This document shows, in pieces, positions 32,433 through 40,590 of a stretch of DNA of 64,000 bases (the first letter of the stretch is position 1; every line of letters starts with the position of its first letter). Under the pieces are notes generated by a model that was not told the origin of the DNA, searched no databases, and saw only the letters and a list, made by a program, of their open reading frames with translations. A program made the translations under genes and the position numbers. This DNA comes from Bacteroidota bacterium. Its GTDB lineage: Bacteria > Bacteroidota > Ignavibacteria > SZUA-365. The stretch lies in NCBI GenBank assembly GCA_003246455.1, contig QKAF01000055.1, positions 1-64,000 of the forward strand, written 5' to 3'.

Positions 32433-35400
32433 TTAGTTGGCTACGATGAGTTTCTGGGTGCTGCGCGTCGTGCCCGTGGTCATCACGATGAAGTAGATGC
32501 CGGGACGCAGACGGTTGGTCGCGAACTGCAGGCTGTGAGGACCACGCTTCATCATTCCCGACTGAAGCACGTCCGCTTCGACGCCGAGCATGTCGTAGAC
32601 CTTCAGTTCCACGAAGCCGTCCTGCTTGAGCGTGAACGTCACCTGGGTGGTGCGGCCGCTCTTTCCGTCGAGAACGTTCGGCCTCGGCGGATTCAGCGAT
32701 GTGATGCCGAGGTCGGCCAGCGTCGTCACGCCGTTGCGCGGACGCACGTTGACCGTGCCGGTGCACGCGGCATCCGTCACGACGAGCGCGATCGGCGGGT
32801 TCATCACTGCACCGCTCACGGTCCACTCGGTGGAGTTGTCGCGGCCGACGAGCACCTCCATGACCATGCGCAGGAGTTCGCCCCGGTTGAAGCGGGCTCC
32901 CGTCACCGTCAGGATCAGCTTGTCGGGAGAGGGACGCGTGAAGGTCGCCGTTCCCTGCGCGGAAATCACGCGGTCGGGCGTGAGGGCCTGCCGGTCGAAG
33001 TTCAGTTCGAAACTGAGCGTCGATCCCGGAACTTCGCAGTCGAGCGCTTCGAGAAGATAGACAGGGATTTCCACCATGTCGCCCGGACGGGCGCTGACCT
33101 GCGGCGGGGTGCCGCCGTTCTCGTCGCACGAGAGGGCAATCTGAGGCTGCGTGTAATCCACCGTAAGCACGGCAGCGATTTCACTGCGGCAGATCGCTTC
33201 CGTGGCAAAGAGCATGGCCGTATTCGGCTCGCCATTTACGGGAGTGTACTGCACGCGGACCGCACGGCGTTCATGCGGCTGAAGCATCATCTGGTTCTGC
33301 CCCGCCATGAGCGCGAAAGCGGATGAACCGCCGATACGCAGGCCGAGCTGCATCGGCGTCGCGCTCATATTCACCAGTTCGGCGGTCATTTCGACCGGTT
33401 CGGTGATACAGCTGACCGCGGCGCGGATGGTGTCACGCGTAAACGCGTAGTTCATGCGGTTGAGCGAACCGGTAAACGGTATGCTCCGCGTTTCGGGGGC
33501 GCAGCGCTGGTCGCGGATGACCGTGACCTCGATGACGCCGTTGAAGCCGGATTCCGTTTCGTCGAACGGGGGATTGAGCGCAAGGCTGATTTCCTGGGCC
33601 ATTCCCGCCGGAACCATCGTCGGCCAGGTCAGGGGCGAAAGAACCGTCAGCGGCGTGTTTGCCGGTTTGATGCTGACGGTAATGGACTGCGCGATGTCCC
33701 CGGTGTTGAGGAAAGTCAGCGACTGCCGGAGCTTCTCCGTATCCGCGGGACGCACGGCGCCGCCCGGACAGATGGTGATCATTCCGAAGTCGATCGTTTC
33801 CGGCGTGACCGCATACCCGGTGCTCAGCACGGTGGCCTGGACCGGGAAGCTGGCACTGATATCGCACGGCTCACCGATAAGGTTGACCAACCCGCTGTAA
33901 TTGCCGGGTTCGGTTCCGTTGAAGCGGACGAGGACGTCGCGCGACTGACCGGGCTGCATCGTGAAGGGGAACTGCTCGGGCGGATCGTACGCGAACCCTT
34001 CCGGAAGCAGGCTGCCGTCGACGACGCGCACGGGGGTGGAACCGGTGTTGCTGACCGTCGCTCGGATCTGTCGCGACGTGCTGTTTTCACAGGTAAGAAC
34101 TTCGATCGGCGTATCAGGGACGATCGCCGTCACGTCAAACGTCGGCTGTACGCCGCGTCCGCGCACGGTAAAGGATACCGTGTCGCTGCAGACGTCCGAC
34201 TGGAAGAAGATCGTCGCAACATCCTGTCCGACCTGAAGAGGATTGTAGCGGATCGGGAATTCACGATATGCACCCGGTTCCAGCGTGATCTTGAACGGCT
34301 GCGCAAGCAGCTGGAAAGGCGAAAGCGGGGTGAATCCGGAAGACGTCACCGTCAGACGGCGGTCTCCGACGTTCTCGAGAACGTAGCCGCGTATCTGGCT
34401 GCCGTTGACGCAGACATCGCCGAAGTTTGTGCTGTAGCCGTTCTCGCGCACCAGGAACCGGGGTTCGTACCGCTCGCCCGTGAGCACGACAGGGATGTCT
34501 TCGCGGCAGGTGCCGCCGGTACCGGCGATGATGGTGAGCATGAGCGTGTCATTGAATGCACCGCCGTCACCGGCAAGCGCAATGATATCGAGTTCGCGCG
34601 AGCTGTTCGCCGCAATCTGCACGCCCTGTGTCGGGAAAGGCATCGCGCCCAGCCGCAGCTCGTATTTCGACGCGGCGGCGATGGCGTTGAGCGTGATGGG
34701 AAGCGGGCTGTTGTTTTCAATCGTGATCACGCGGTTCGGACCGACGTCCCCACTGCTGCAGGATATGATCTGTCCGAAGTCAACCGCCTGCGGAGTGATA
34801 TTCACCTGCGGAAGAATGCGTTCGCCCGAAACGGTGAAATACACCGTAGAGCCGCACGGTTTGCCGAACCACTGGACGCTGCCTCCGAAGGAACCGCCAT
34901 CCCCGAGTTCGGGAGCGAAGACGATGAACGCTTCGAACGGGCTCGTGGGATCGGGATTGATGATGATCGGGAGTGTCACGGCCGCATCCCACTCGAATCC
35001 GTTGGGAAGCGACGGAAGGTCATCAAATCGCACGGGCTCGGTGCCGGTGTTGGTCACCGTCAGGAGCATCCTGCCGTTCGCCTCGCAATCGGCGAGTGTC
35101 AGATGCGTCGGTAACAGGGCCGAGGTCAGGATCTGCTGGCTGAATGTGCTTCCGCGGAGGTCGACGCTGGCTTCCATCGCGCAGAGATTGCTGCTGATGG
35201 TCAGCGTTTCTTCAAACGTGCCGCTGGCGACAGGGTGGAAGCGAATCGAAACGATGCGGTCGGCGCCCGGCGCGAGCGGGAACGTATTGCTGAACGCGTC
35301 GATCTCGAAAGGCGGTGCCACGGCGATGGTCATTGTCAGCTCAGCCGTCCCGTCATTGACGAGGCGGATGGTTTTCGCTGCCGAATACGATCCCACGCAC

Positions 35401-37190
35401 GTGGTGTCGAAGAGCTGTGGCGGAAGCATGCCGGGAGTCTCGACGGCCTCGGCGTAGAAGGACGGATCCTGCCTCTCGCCGAACAGATCGATCGAGAACG
35501 TCTCCTTGCAGATGCCGAAGTCGGCGTCGATGCCGAGCGTGGCACTGAATGACGCCGCGCCGTTCCGCGCGGGTTCGATCGTGACTGTCGCGGTATCGCC
35601 GGCGGGAATGCTGGTCGGTGCCGAAACGAGTGTGAATCCGGAAGGCACAACGTAACGGAGCGCCGCCGGCTGGGAGTAGGCGTTGGTCAGGATTACACTG
35701 CGCCGCGGCAGCGGATCCACATCGCAGGAATTGATCAGTCCGAAATCCAGTTCGAACGCGTCGGCTGTGACCGTCGGGGCCACGCGTGATGCCTCGAGCT
35801 TGAAAAGGATTTCCTGACCGCAGTTATCCGCGGAGAGAATGATGTTTTCAATAATCGTTCCGCGCTGTTCGTCGAGCGGTGCGAATTCCACGTACATCTT
35901 GACGCTGTCCCGCGCCGGGAGCGTGAGCGGGAAAATGTTCGGATTCTTGAGAATGAATCCATCGCCCAGGTCGGGAGCTGTTCCGAAGTCCACCGCGTTC
36001 AGTCCGTCGTTGAACAGGGTGACTGTGATCAGTTCCGCGGCTTTTTTCTGGCAGCTGAGGATGGAGGGAACGCCGTCCACTCTGGCGGTCAGCGTGGTGC
36101 GTCCGATGCGCAGGATAACCGGAATCTCGATCAGTTCGGGATCATGGAACGGCGAACGCAGCTCGATGGTGCCGGCGTGCGTTCCCGGGCAGGGGATGGC
36201 CGAAGTGACGACGTCGACTTCGAGCGAATCGATGCCGGACGAGCCGTTTTTCGAAAGGCGCAGCCAGGGCACGGTGGCCGAGACCGTCCAGTCATTGCAG
36301 GCGAGGGCGGACGGAGTGATGTAGAGCCACTGGGCATCGGGCGGATTCAGGTTGACCACGAACGTGTCGAGTTCCGTCGTGGCGACCGGGAATTTCCGCG
36401 GGGCGTAGTTCGCCGTGATGTCTTTGTTCCTGGTCATGCTCACGTTCAGCACATTGTTGGTGCCCGAAGCGTCGCCGGACCAGTGTGAGAAGCGGTAGCA
36501 GGTGTCAGGGGCGGGCAGATTCAGCGCGATCAGGGCGACGCCCTGTCCCGGCGCGTAGTCCGGCTGAAACGGCAGACGGATCACCTGACCCGTTCCCGGA
36601 GGATTGACCTCCACGTTCAGGGTGTACCGCGTCGGAGGAGGATCCCCGTAGGTGACCTCAATCATGTATTTATTGGTGCCGGCCGGCAGTTCGACCTGCG
36701 CGAGCGTGCTCATGTCCAGGTCCAGGACTGCCGGATTCGGGTAGGAGACCAGGCGCATGCTGGATATCCCCGTCGCGAGCGGAAGGCTCCAGCGCATCCA
36801 GGTATTGCTCGCCCCGGGATCCCGGCGGGCCAGTACTTCGAAAGTCTGGGAAATCGGCGGTGCGGTGAAAATACCGCGAAGATCCTTGTGAACACCGTTC
36901 CCCAGCAGCGATGGCGAACGGAAGTCATTGTCGATCAGACGCGCGTCAAACGTTGCGGGAACGAGTGGAGGGAGCTCCACCTCGCCCAGCGAGGCGTCGA
37001 TGGCATCCGACGCGGCGGAATTGATTCCGATGCGCAGGTCGGTGCTGTTGCCCACATTGTCGAATACCGTCAGCACAGTCGTGATGTTCTGTGCCTGGAC
37101 GACCTGCTGTCCCGTCATGAACAGAAACAGCATCGCCACCAGCGGCATCGTCAGCAGGGCAAAAGGTCTCGAAGTAACGGACGATGGCAT
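32433..37190 (-). CDS. giant secreted T9SS cargo with repeated Ig-like (HYDIN/ASPM-type) domains
   Basis: A roughly 1585-aa extracellular protein. A signal peptide ends near VVQAQ. An N-terminal domain is followed by an InlB B-repeat-like unit (about residues 189-268, ending NKDITANYAP). Roughly ten Ig-like repeats follow, each with a Cys near its start and a Pro/Gly turn (PGADRIVSIRFHP, PGAYREFPIRYNP), as in choice-of-anchor D or HYDIN-like domains. A cohesin-like domain (RPGDMVEIPVYL) comes next, and the last 70 residues are a type A T9SS sorting domain ending GIYFIVMTTGTTRSTQKL. The ATG at 37190 has GAGG 6 nt upstream. Probably an adhesin or surface-layer-like protein. Confidence 0.85.
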   Translation of the reverse strand: MPSSVTSRPFALLTMPLVAMLFLFMTGQQVVQAQNITTVLTVFDNVGNSTDLRIGINSAASDAIDASLGEVELPPLVPATFDARLIDNDFRSPSLLGNGVHKDLRGIFTAPPISQTFEVLARRDPGASNTWMRWSLPLATGISSMRLVSYPNPAVLDLDMSTLAQVELPAGTNKYMIEVTYGDPPPTRYTLNVEVNPPGTGQVIRLPFQPDYAPGQGVALIALNLPAPDTCYRFSHWSGDASGTNNVLNVSMTRNKDITANYAPRKFPVATTELDTFVVNLNPPDAQWLYITPSALACNDWTVSATVPWLRLSKNGSSGIDSLEVDVVTSAIPCPGTHAGTIELRSPFHDPELIEIPVILRIGRTTLTARVDGVPSILSCQKKAAELITVTLFNDGLNAVDFGTAPDLGDGFILKNPNIFPLTLPARDSVKMYVEFAPLDEQRGTIIENIILSADNCGQEILFKLEASRVAPTVTADAFELDFGLINSCDVDPLPRRSVILTNAYSQPAALRYVVPSGFTLVSAPTSIPAGDTATVTIEPARNGAASFSATLGIDADFGICKETFSIDLFGERQDPSFYAEAVETPGMLPPQLFDTTCVGSYSAAKTIRLVNDGTAELTMTIAVAPPFEIDAFSNTFPLAPGADRIVSIRFHPVASGTFEETLTISSNLCAMEASVDLRGSTFSQQILTSALLPTHLTLADCEANGRMLLTVTNTGTEPVRFDDLPSLPNGFEWDAAVTLPIIINPDPTSPFEAFIVFAPELGDGGSFGGSVQWFGKPCGSTVYFTVSGERILPQVNITPQAVDFGQIISCSSGDVGPNRVITIENNSPLPITLNAIAAASKYELRLGAMPFPTQGVQIAANSSRELDIIALAGDGGAFNDTLMLTIIAGTGGTCREDIPVVLTGERYEPRFLVRENGYSTNFGDVCVNGSQIRGYVLENVGDRRLTVTSSGFTPLSPFQLLAQPFKITLEPGAYREFPIRYNPLQVGQDVATIFFQSDVCSDTVSFTVRGRGVQPTFDVTAIVPDTPIEVLTCENSTSRQIRATVSNTGSTPVRVVDGSLLPEGFAYDPPEQFPFTMQPGQSRDVLVRFNGTEPGNYSGLVNLIGEPCDISASFPVQATVLSTGYAVTPETIDFGMITICPGGAVRPADTEKLRQSLTFLNTGDIAQSITVSIKPANTPLTVLSPLTWPTMVPAGMAQEISLALNPPFDETESGFNGVIEVTVIRDQRCAPETRSIPFTGSLNRMNYAFTRDTIRAAVSCITEPVEMTAELVNMSATPMQLGLRIGGSSAFALMAGQNQMMLQPHERRAVRVQYTPVNGEPNTAMLFATEAICRSEIAAVLTVDYTQPQIALSCDENGGTPPQVSARPGDMVEIPVYLLEALDCEVPGSTLSFELNFDRQALTPDRVISAQGTATFTRPSPDKLILTVTGARFNRGELLRMVMEVLVGRDNSTEWTVSGAVMNPPIALVVTDAACTGTVNVRPRNGVTTLADLGITSLNPPRPNVLDGKSGRTTQVTFTLKQDGFVELKVYDMLGVEADVLQSGMMKRGPHSLQFATNRLRPGIYFIVMTTGTTRSTQKLIVAN

Positions 37191-37397
37191 AATCAACCTC
37201 TTAACCTGTTGCTATCAAAGAGACTACTACCTTTAACTTAAGTACTTTCTTAAAAAGATGCAGTAAAAATCAAGTTTTCATGAAAAAAAATTTTCGAACA
37301 ATGAGGAAGAATTTACGTACATTTTACCCGACAGAATACCCCCGAGTCTGATTGTAATGAACTTGTAATACATCCTTTCACGGCACAGGAGCGGGTG
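37191..37397. other. divergent intergenic region
   Basis: An AT-rich region of about 200 bp between the leftward T9SS gene and the rightward NfeD-like gene. It should carry both promoters. TACATTTT near 37317 resembles a -7 box for the rightward gene but lacks a TTG at 20 nt; TCTCTTTG on the minus strand is a weak candidate for the T9SS gene. No RNA gene seen. Confidence 0.4.
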
Positions 37398-38231
37398 ATG
37401 CTGACGTTGTATCTGGCCTGTCTGGTCTTCGGCGGGGTGCTGCTGACGATTTCCCTCTTTGCGGGCGGGGACGCTGATTCCGACATGGACCACGGCCTCG
37501 ACGCGCATGGCGATTTCGGCTCGGATGCGGCACTTGATGTGCACGGCGACTTTGCGGCAGACCACACGATCGATCTGCAGGGCGATGCGGACTTCGGGGG
37601 TGACGCCGACCTGGGGGGCGATGCGGATTTCGGTGGGGACGCCGATCTGGCGGCGGATGCCGACCTCGTCGTCGACCAGGCAATGGAAATTCACGCCGAC
37701 ACGGTGGGAGCTCTCCCCGCGGAAGCGCACGTCGATGCGGATCACCCCGCAATTATCTCCATGCATTCCAGTCCGGCCGGCGGTGAAGCGCCGACCGTCC
37801 ATTCTGCCTTCGAATATCTCAGTTTTCGCAATTTCGTATATACGACCACGTTTTTCGGTCTGACCGGGAGCCTGCTGACCTGGCTCGACATGTCCTTCGG
37901 CGTCGCCCTCGGATCCTCGATCGGCATGGGGCTGTTCGCCGGATTCGTCGGGCACCGATTCATGCGCTATCTCCGGAGTTCGGAAAGCGGCCAGGCGCTG
38001 CATGTGGCGACGCTCATCGGGCATCCGGCGAGGGTGTCTCTGCCGCCGACCAAGGAGCGCAAGGGGAAGATCCGCGTCGTGACCAGCGGACAGATCGTGG
38101 AGATGCTGGCGCTGCTGCATGAAGATTCGGAGGCGGAAGAGCTTGCTCCCAACGAAGACGTCTTTATCGTGGCCATGGACAGGGATGTCGCCTACGTCGA
38201 TCGTGCGGATTTTCTCTCGAACACGCGATGA
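37398..38231 (+). CDS. NfeD-like membrane protein with Asp-rich hexapeptide repeats
   Basis: A 277-aa protein placed directly before a flotillin gene. One helix at residues 1-22 is followed by about 75 residues dominated by Asp, including units GDADFG, GDADLG, GDADFG, GDADLA and ADADLV. Two or three more helices follow (FVYTTTFFGLTGSLLTWL, ALGSSIGMGLFAGFVG), then a beta-rich C-terminal domain (KIRVVTSGQIVEML, DVFIVAMDRDVAYVDRADFL) like the OB fold of NfeD. NfeD proteins typically pair with flotillins. ATG chosen over an adjacent GTG because AGGAG is 6 nt upstream. Confidence 0.72.
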   Translation: MLTLYLACLVFGGVLLTISLFAGGDADSDMDHGLDAHGDFGSDAALDVHGDFAADHTIDLQGDADFGGDADLGGDADFGGDADLAADADLVVDQAMEIHADTVGALPAEAHVDADHPAIISMHSSPAGGEAPTVHSAFEYLSFRNFVYTTTFFGLTGSLLTWLDMSFGVALGSSIGMGLFAGFVGHRFMRYLRSSESGQALHVATLIGHPARVSLPPTKERKGKIRVVTSGQIVEMLALLHEDSEAEELAPNEDVFIVAMDRDVAYVDRADFLSNTR

Positions 38232-38380
38232 CGGACAGCCGCTGAATAATCCGTCTCGGCGGGTGTATCAGAAGAGTGTTCGATCCTTATTACCGTTTCA
38301 ACGGATCGGCGCGCGTCTGGCTGCGCTCCGCGTTCCAGATCGAATCTTGAGCTTCTTTCCAATAAAGTGAGGGTACCATC

Positions 38381-39733
38381 ATGGAAGAATTCATCGTCAC
38401 GATTTTCGGCGTGGCGCTCTTCGCGGTCATTGTCATCATGGTGGCGATCAGCCGCCTGCTGCTTATCTGCCATCCGAACGAAGTCATCGTCCTTTCCGGA
38501 CGCAAGCGCCGCATGCCTGACGGCAACATGGTCGGGTACCGGCTGATCCGCGGCGGACGCGCAATGCGCGTGCCCCTGATCGAGAAAGCCGCCCGCATGT
38601 CGCTGGAAACCATTCCCCTGGACCTCAGCGTGATGAATGCGTACTCGAAGGGAGGAATTCCCCTCAAAGTCGAGGCGATCGCGAACATCAAGGTCGACAG
38701 CAGTGAGCCGACCTTCGGCAACGCGGTCGAACGCTTCCTCGGCAAATCGATGGGACAGATCCACGAGATCGCCAAGGATACCCTCGAGGGAAACCTGCGC
38801 GGCGTGCTCGCGACGCTGACGCCGGAAGAAGTCAACGACGACCGCCTGAAGTTCGCCGGCAGCCTCATCGAGGAGGCGGACAACGATCTCAAGGCGCTCG
38901 GCCTGCAGCTCGATACACTGAAAATCCAGAATGTGTCGGATGACGCCGGCTATCTCGATTCCATCGGACGCCGCAAGACCGCGGAAGTGCTCTCGCATGC
39001 CCGCCAGGCGGAAGCGGAGCGTAAATCCGAGGCGGAACAGGCCGAAGCCGAGGCACAGCGCCTCGCGGAAATCGCGCAGGCAAATGCGAAAAAGGAAATC
39101 CTCAGTGCGCAGATCGAAGCCGACCGCATGGTGAACGTCAACCGGGCCCGCGCCCAGCAGGATGTGGAAACGGAAAACAACGCGCTGCGCATCAAAAAGG
39201 CGGAGCTCGAACGCGAAGCCATCATCAAGGAGAAGGAAGCGGAGGTCGCCGGTGAAAAGGCGCGCGTGGTGTACGAACAGGAGGTGGAAAAGGAGCGCAT
39301 CGAACTCCAGAAGAAGCGTCTGAGCGCCGACGTCATCGAGCCTGCCCGTGCCCGGAAGGAGGCCATGGAACTCGAGGCGAAGGGTGACGCAGCCAAAATC
39401 GTCGAGAACGGTCTGGCAAACGTGAATATCCTCAATCAGATGATCGCGACGTACAAGTCTGCCGAGGGCGAGGGAGAAAAGGTGTTTGTCCTGAACATGC
39501 TCCCGGAGATTATCAATCAGCTCGTCGGGACCGTGGGCAAGCTGAACATCGACAAGATCAGCGTCATCGACAGCGGCAATGGCAAGAGTGTGTCCGGCTT
39601 GATGGGGCAGCTGCCGAATGCAGTGATTTCACTGAACGAGATTATCGAAAACGCCACCGGCGTCAACATTCTCAGCAATTTCAAGAAAGACGAAATCATC
39701 GCAGCCACGAAGAAACTCGAAGATCAGTCGTAG
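38381..39733 (+). CDS. flotillin-like SPFH-domain protein
   Basis: A 450-aa flotillin. An N-terminal membrane segment (FIVTIFGVALFAVIVIMVAIS) is followed by the SPFH domain (GYRLIRGGRAMRVPLIEKAARM, VEAIANIKVDSS). A long coiled coil rich in Glu, Ala, Arg and Lys (about residues 200-320, for example RQAEAERKSEAEQAEAEAQ) is followed by a C-terminal oligomerisation part. Flotillins assemble in membrane microdomains. The upstream NfeD-like gene is about 150 bp away on the same strand, the usual partnership. No specific cargo can be read from the sequence. Confidence 0.92.
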   Translation: MEEFIVTIFGVALFAVIVIMVAISRLLLICHPNEVIVLSGRKRRMPDGNMVGYRLIRGGRAMRVPLIEKAARMSLETIPLDLSVMNAYSKGGIPLKVEAIANIKVDSSEPTFGNAVERFLGKSMGQIHEIAKDTLEGNLRGVLATLTPEEVNDDRLKFAGSLIEEADNDLKALGLQLDTLKIQNVSDDAGYLDSIGRRKTAEVLSHARQAEAERKSEAEQAEAEAQRLAEIAQANAKKEILSAQIEADRMVNVNRARAQQDVETENNALRIKKAELEREAIIKEKEAEVAGEKARVVYEQEVEKERIELQKKRLSADVIEPARARKEAMELEAKGDAAKIVENGLANVNILNQMIATYKSAEGEGEKVFVLNMLPEIINQLVGTVGKLNIDKISVIDSGNGKSVSGLMGQLPNAVISLNEIIENATGVNILSNFKKDEIIAATKKLEDQS

Positions 39734-39752
39734 GCGCCGCCTTCAGGGCTGT

Positions 39753-39780
39753 GACATTGGACATAGGACGTTGGATGTAA
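39753..39780. repeat. degenerate heptamer array 4
   Basis: Four consecutive 7-bp units, GACATTG, GACATAG, GACGTTG and GATGTAA, lie in the gap after the flotillin gene, just before its terminator. Same period as arrays 1, 2, 3 and 5 but a different unit. Confidence 0.75.
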
Positions 39781-39784
39781 GACT

Positions 39785-39812
39785 CGCTCCCGCGAACGCG
39801 GGAGCGTTTTTT
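39785..39812 (+). terminator. intrinsic terminator of the flotillin operon
   Basis: The stem CGCTCCCGCG/CGCGGGAGCG is followed by TTTTTT. It lies about 50 bp after the flotillin stop. Confidence 0.9.
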
Positions 39813-39920
39813 GTATCAGTGCGGAGTCGTGATGCCCGCCGCTGCGTGCGCAATTGGATTGGATTTCTCGGGGTTCTGCCGTTATTTATTACGATGAACC
39901 GAATTTCAATGAGGATACAC

Positions 39921-40505
39921 GTGAAACGTACCCGTCCGCCGATACTCATCCTGCTCACCGCCGTGCTCCTGCTCTCCGCCTGCGGAGGGGAGAAGAGGCC
40001 GGAACCCGATCCGACCGCGCGGCAGAAGGTGAACATTCCCCTTGCAGAAAATCAGCCGAATGCGATCAATCCCGTCGAGGTGCCTGACGACGCCCTCCCG
40101 GATCTGTCGCAGCTTACCGAGATCGAGGCGCAGATCTTCCGGCGTTCGGTTGCCCTGCAGATCCCGTACTACGACGCACAGTACAAGTGGGCGGAAAAAG
40201 CCAACACGATCACGGACGGGAACGAGGCGGCCGCGGCGCTCAAGGAGTACATGAACATCCAGAACAGGTTCGCGCGATCGATGCAGCAGCTCGACCTGGA
40301 GTTTTCCGGCAAGCTGGACCCGAACTATGCCGGATCGAAAGCCTTCGAAAAGGCGATCGATCAGTACATGAACAACCCGGTGCTGGAGAAGCGGCTCAAT
40401 TTCATCGTCGAGTCCGTCGCCAGCCTCATGAAACGGTTTGAGTCTGACCCCGCCTGCAAGGCCATCCTCGCTGAAATCGCGCGCCTTTCTAGCCAGTCCC
40501 AGTAA
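39921..40505 (+). CDS. hypothetical lipoprotein
   Basis: A 194-aa protein with a clear lipoprotein signal: MKRTRPPILILLTAVLLLSAC, lipobox LSAC, mature N-terminus CGGEKRPEP. The rest is mostly helical with charged residues (LPDLSQLTEIEAQIFRRS, YMNIQNRFARSMQQLDLEFSG). I do not recognise a family. I start it at GTG 39921 because GAGG lies 6 nt upstream; upstream ATGs at 39894 and 39909 lack such a site and would spoil the signal peptide. A possible promoter (TTG-N21-TATTTATT) ends at 39890. Confidence 0.72.
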   Translation: MKRTRPPILILLTAVLLLSACGGEKRPEPDPTARQKVNIPLAENQPNAINPVEVPDDALPDLSQLTEIEAQIFRRSVALQIPYYDAQYKWAEKANTITDGNEAAAALKEYMNIQNRFARSMQQLDLEFSGKLDPNYAGSKAFEKAIDQYMNNPVLEKRLNFIVESVASLMKRFESDPACKAILAEIARLSSQSQ

Positions 40506-40533
40506 GAAAAACCGCGAGAACAAGAAAGCGTGG

Positions 40534-40590
40534 GAACACAAAGGCACTGAGATACAAACTTGTGTCTTCGGGTCTTCGTGTTCCGTTTTT
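40534..40590 (+). terminator. imperfect inverted repeat with T-run between convergent genes
   Basis: Arms beginning GAACAC and ending GTGTTC pair over about 25 positions with several mismatches, followed by CGTTTTTT. The right arm has a near-period-8 pattern (CTTGTGT, CTTCGGGT, CTTCGTGT). It probably ends the lipoprotein transcript and may be an interspersed repeat. The T-run abuts the ABC-F stop codon. Confidence 0.55.
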
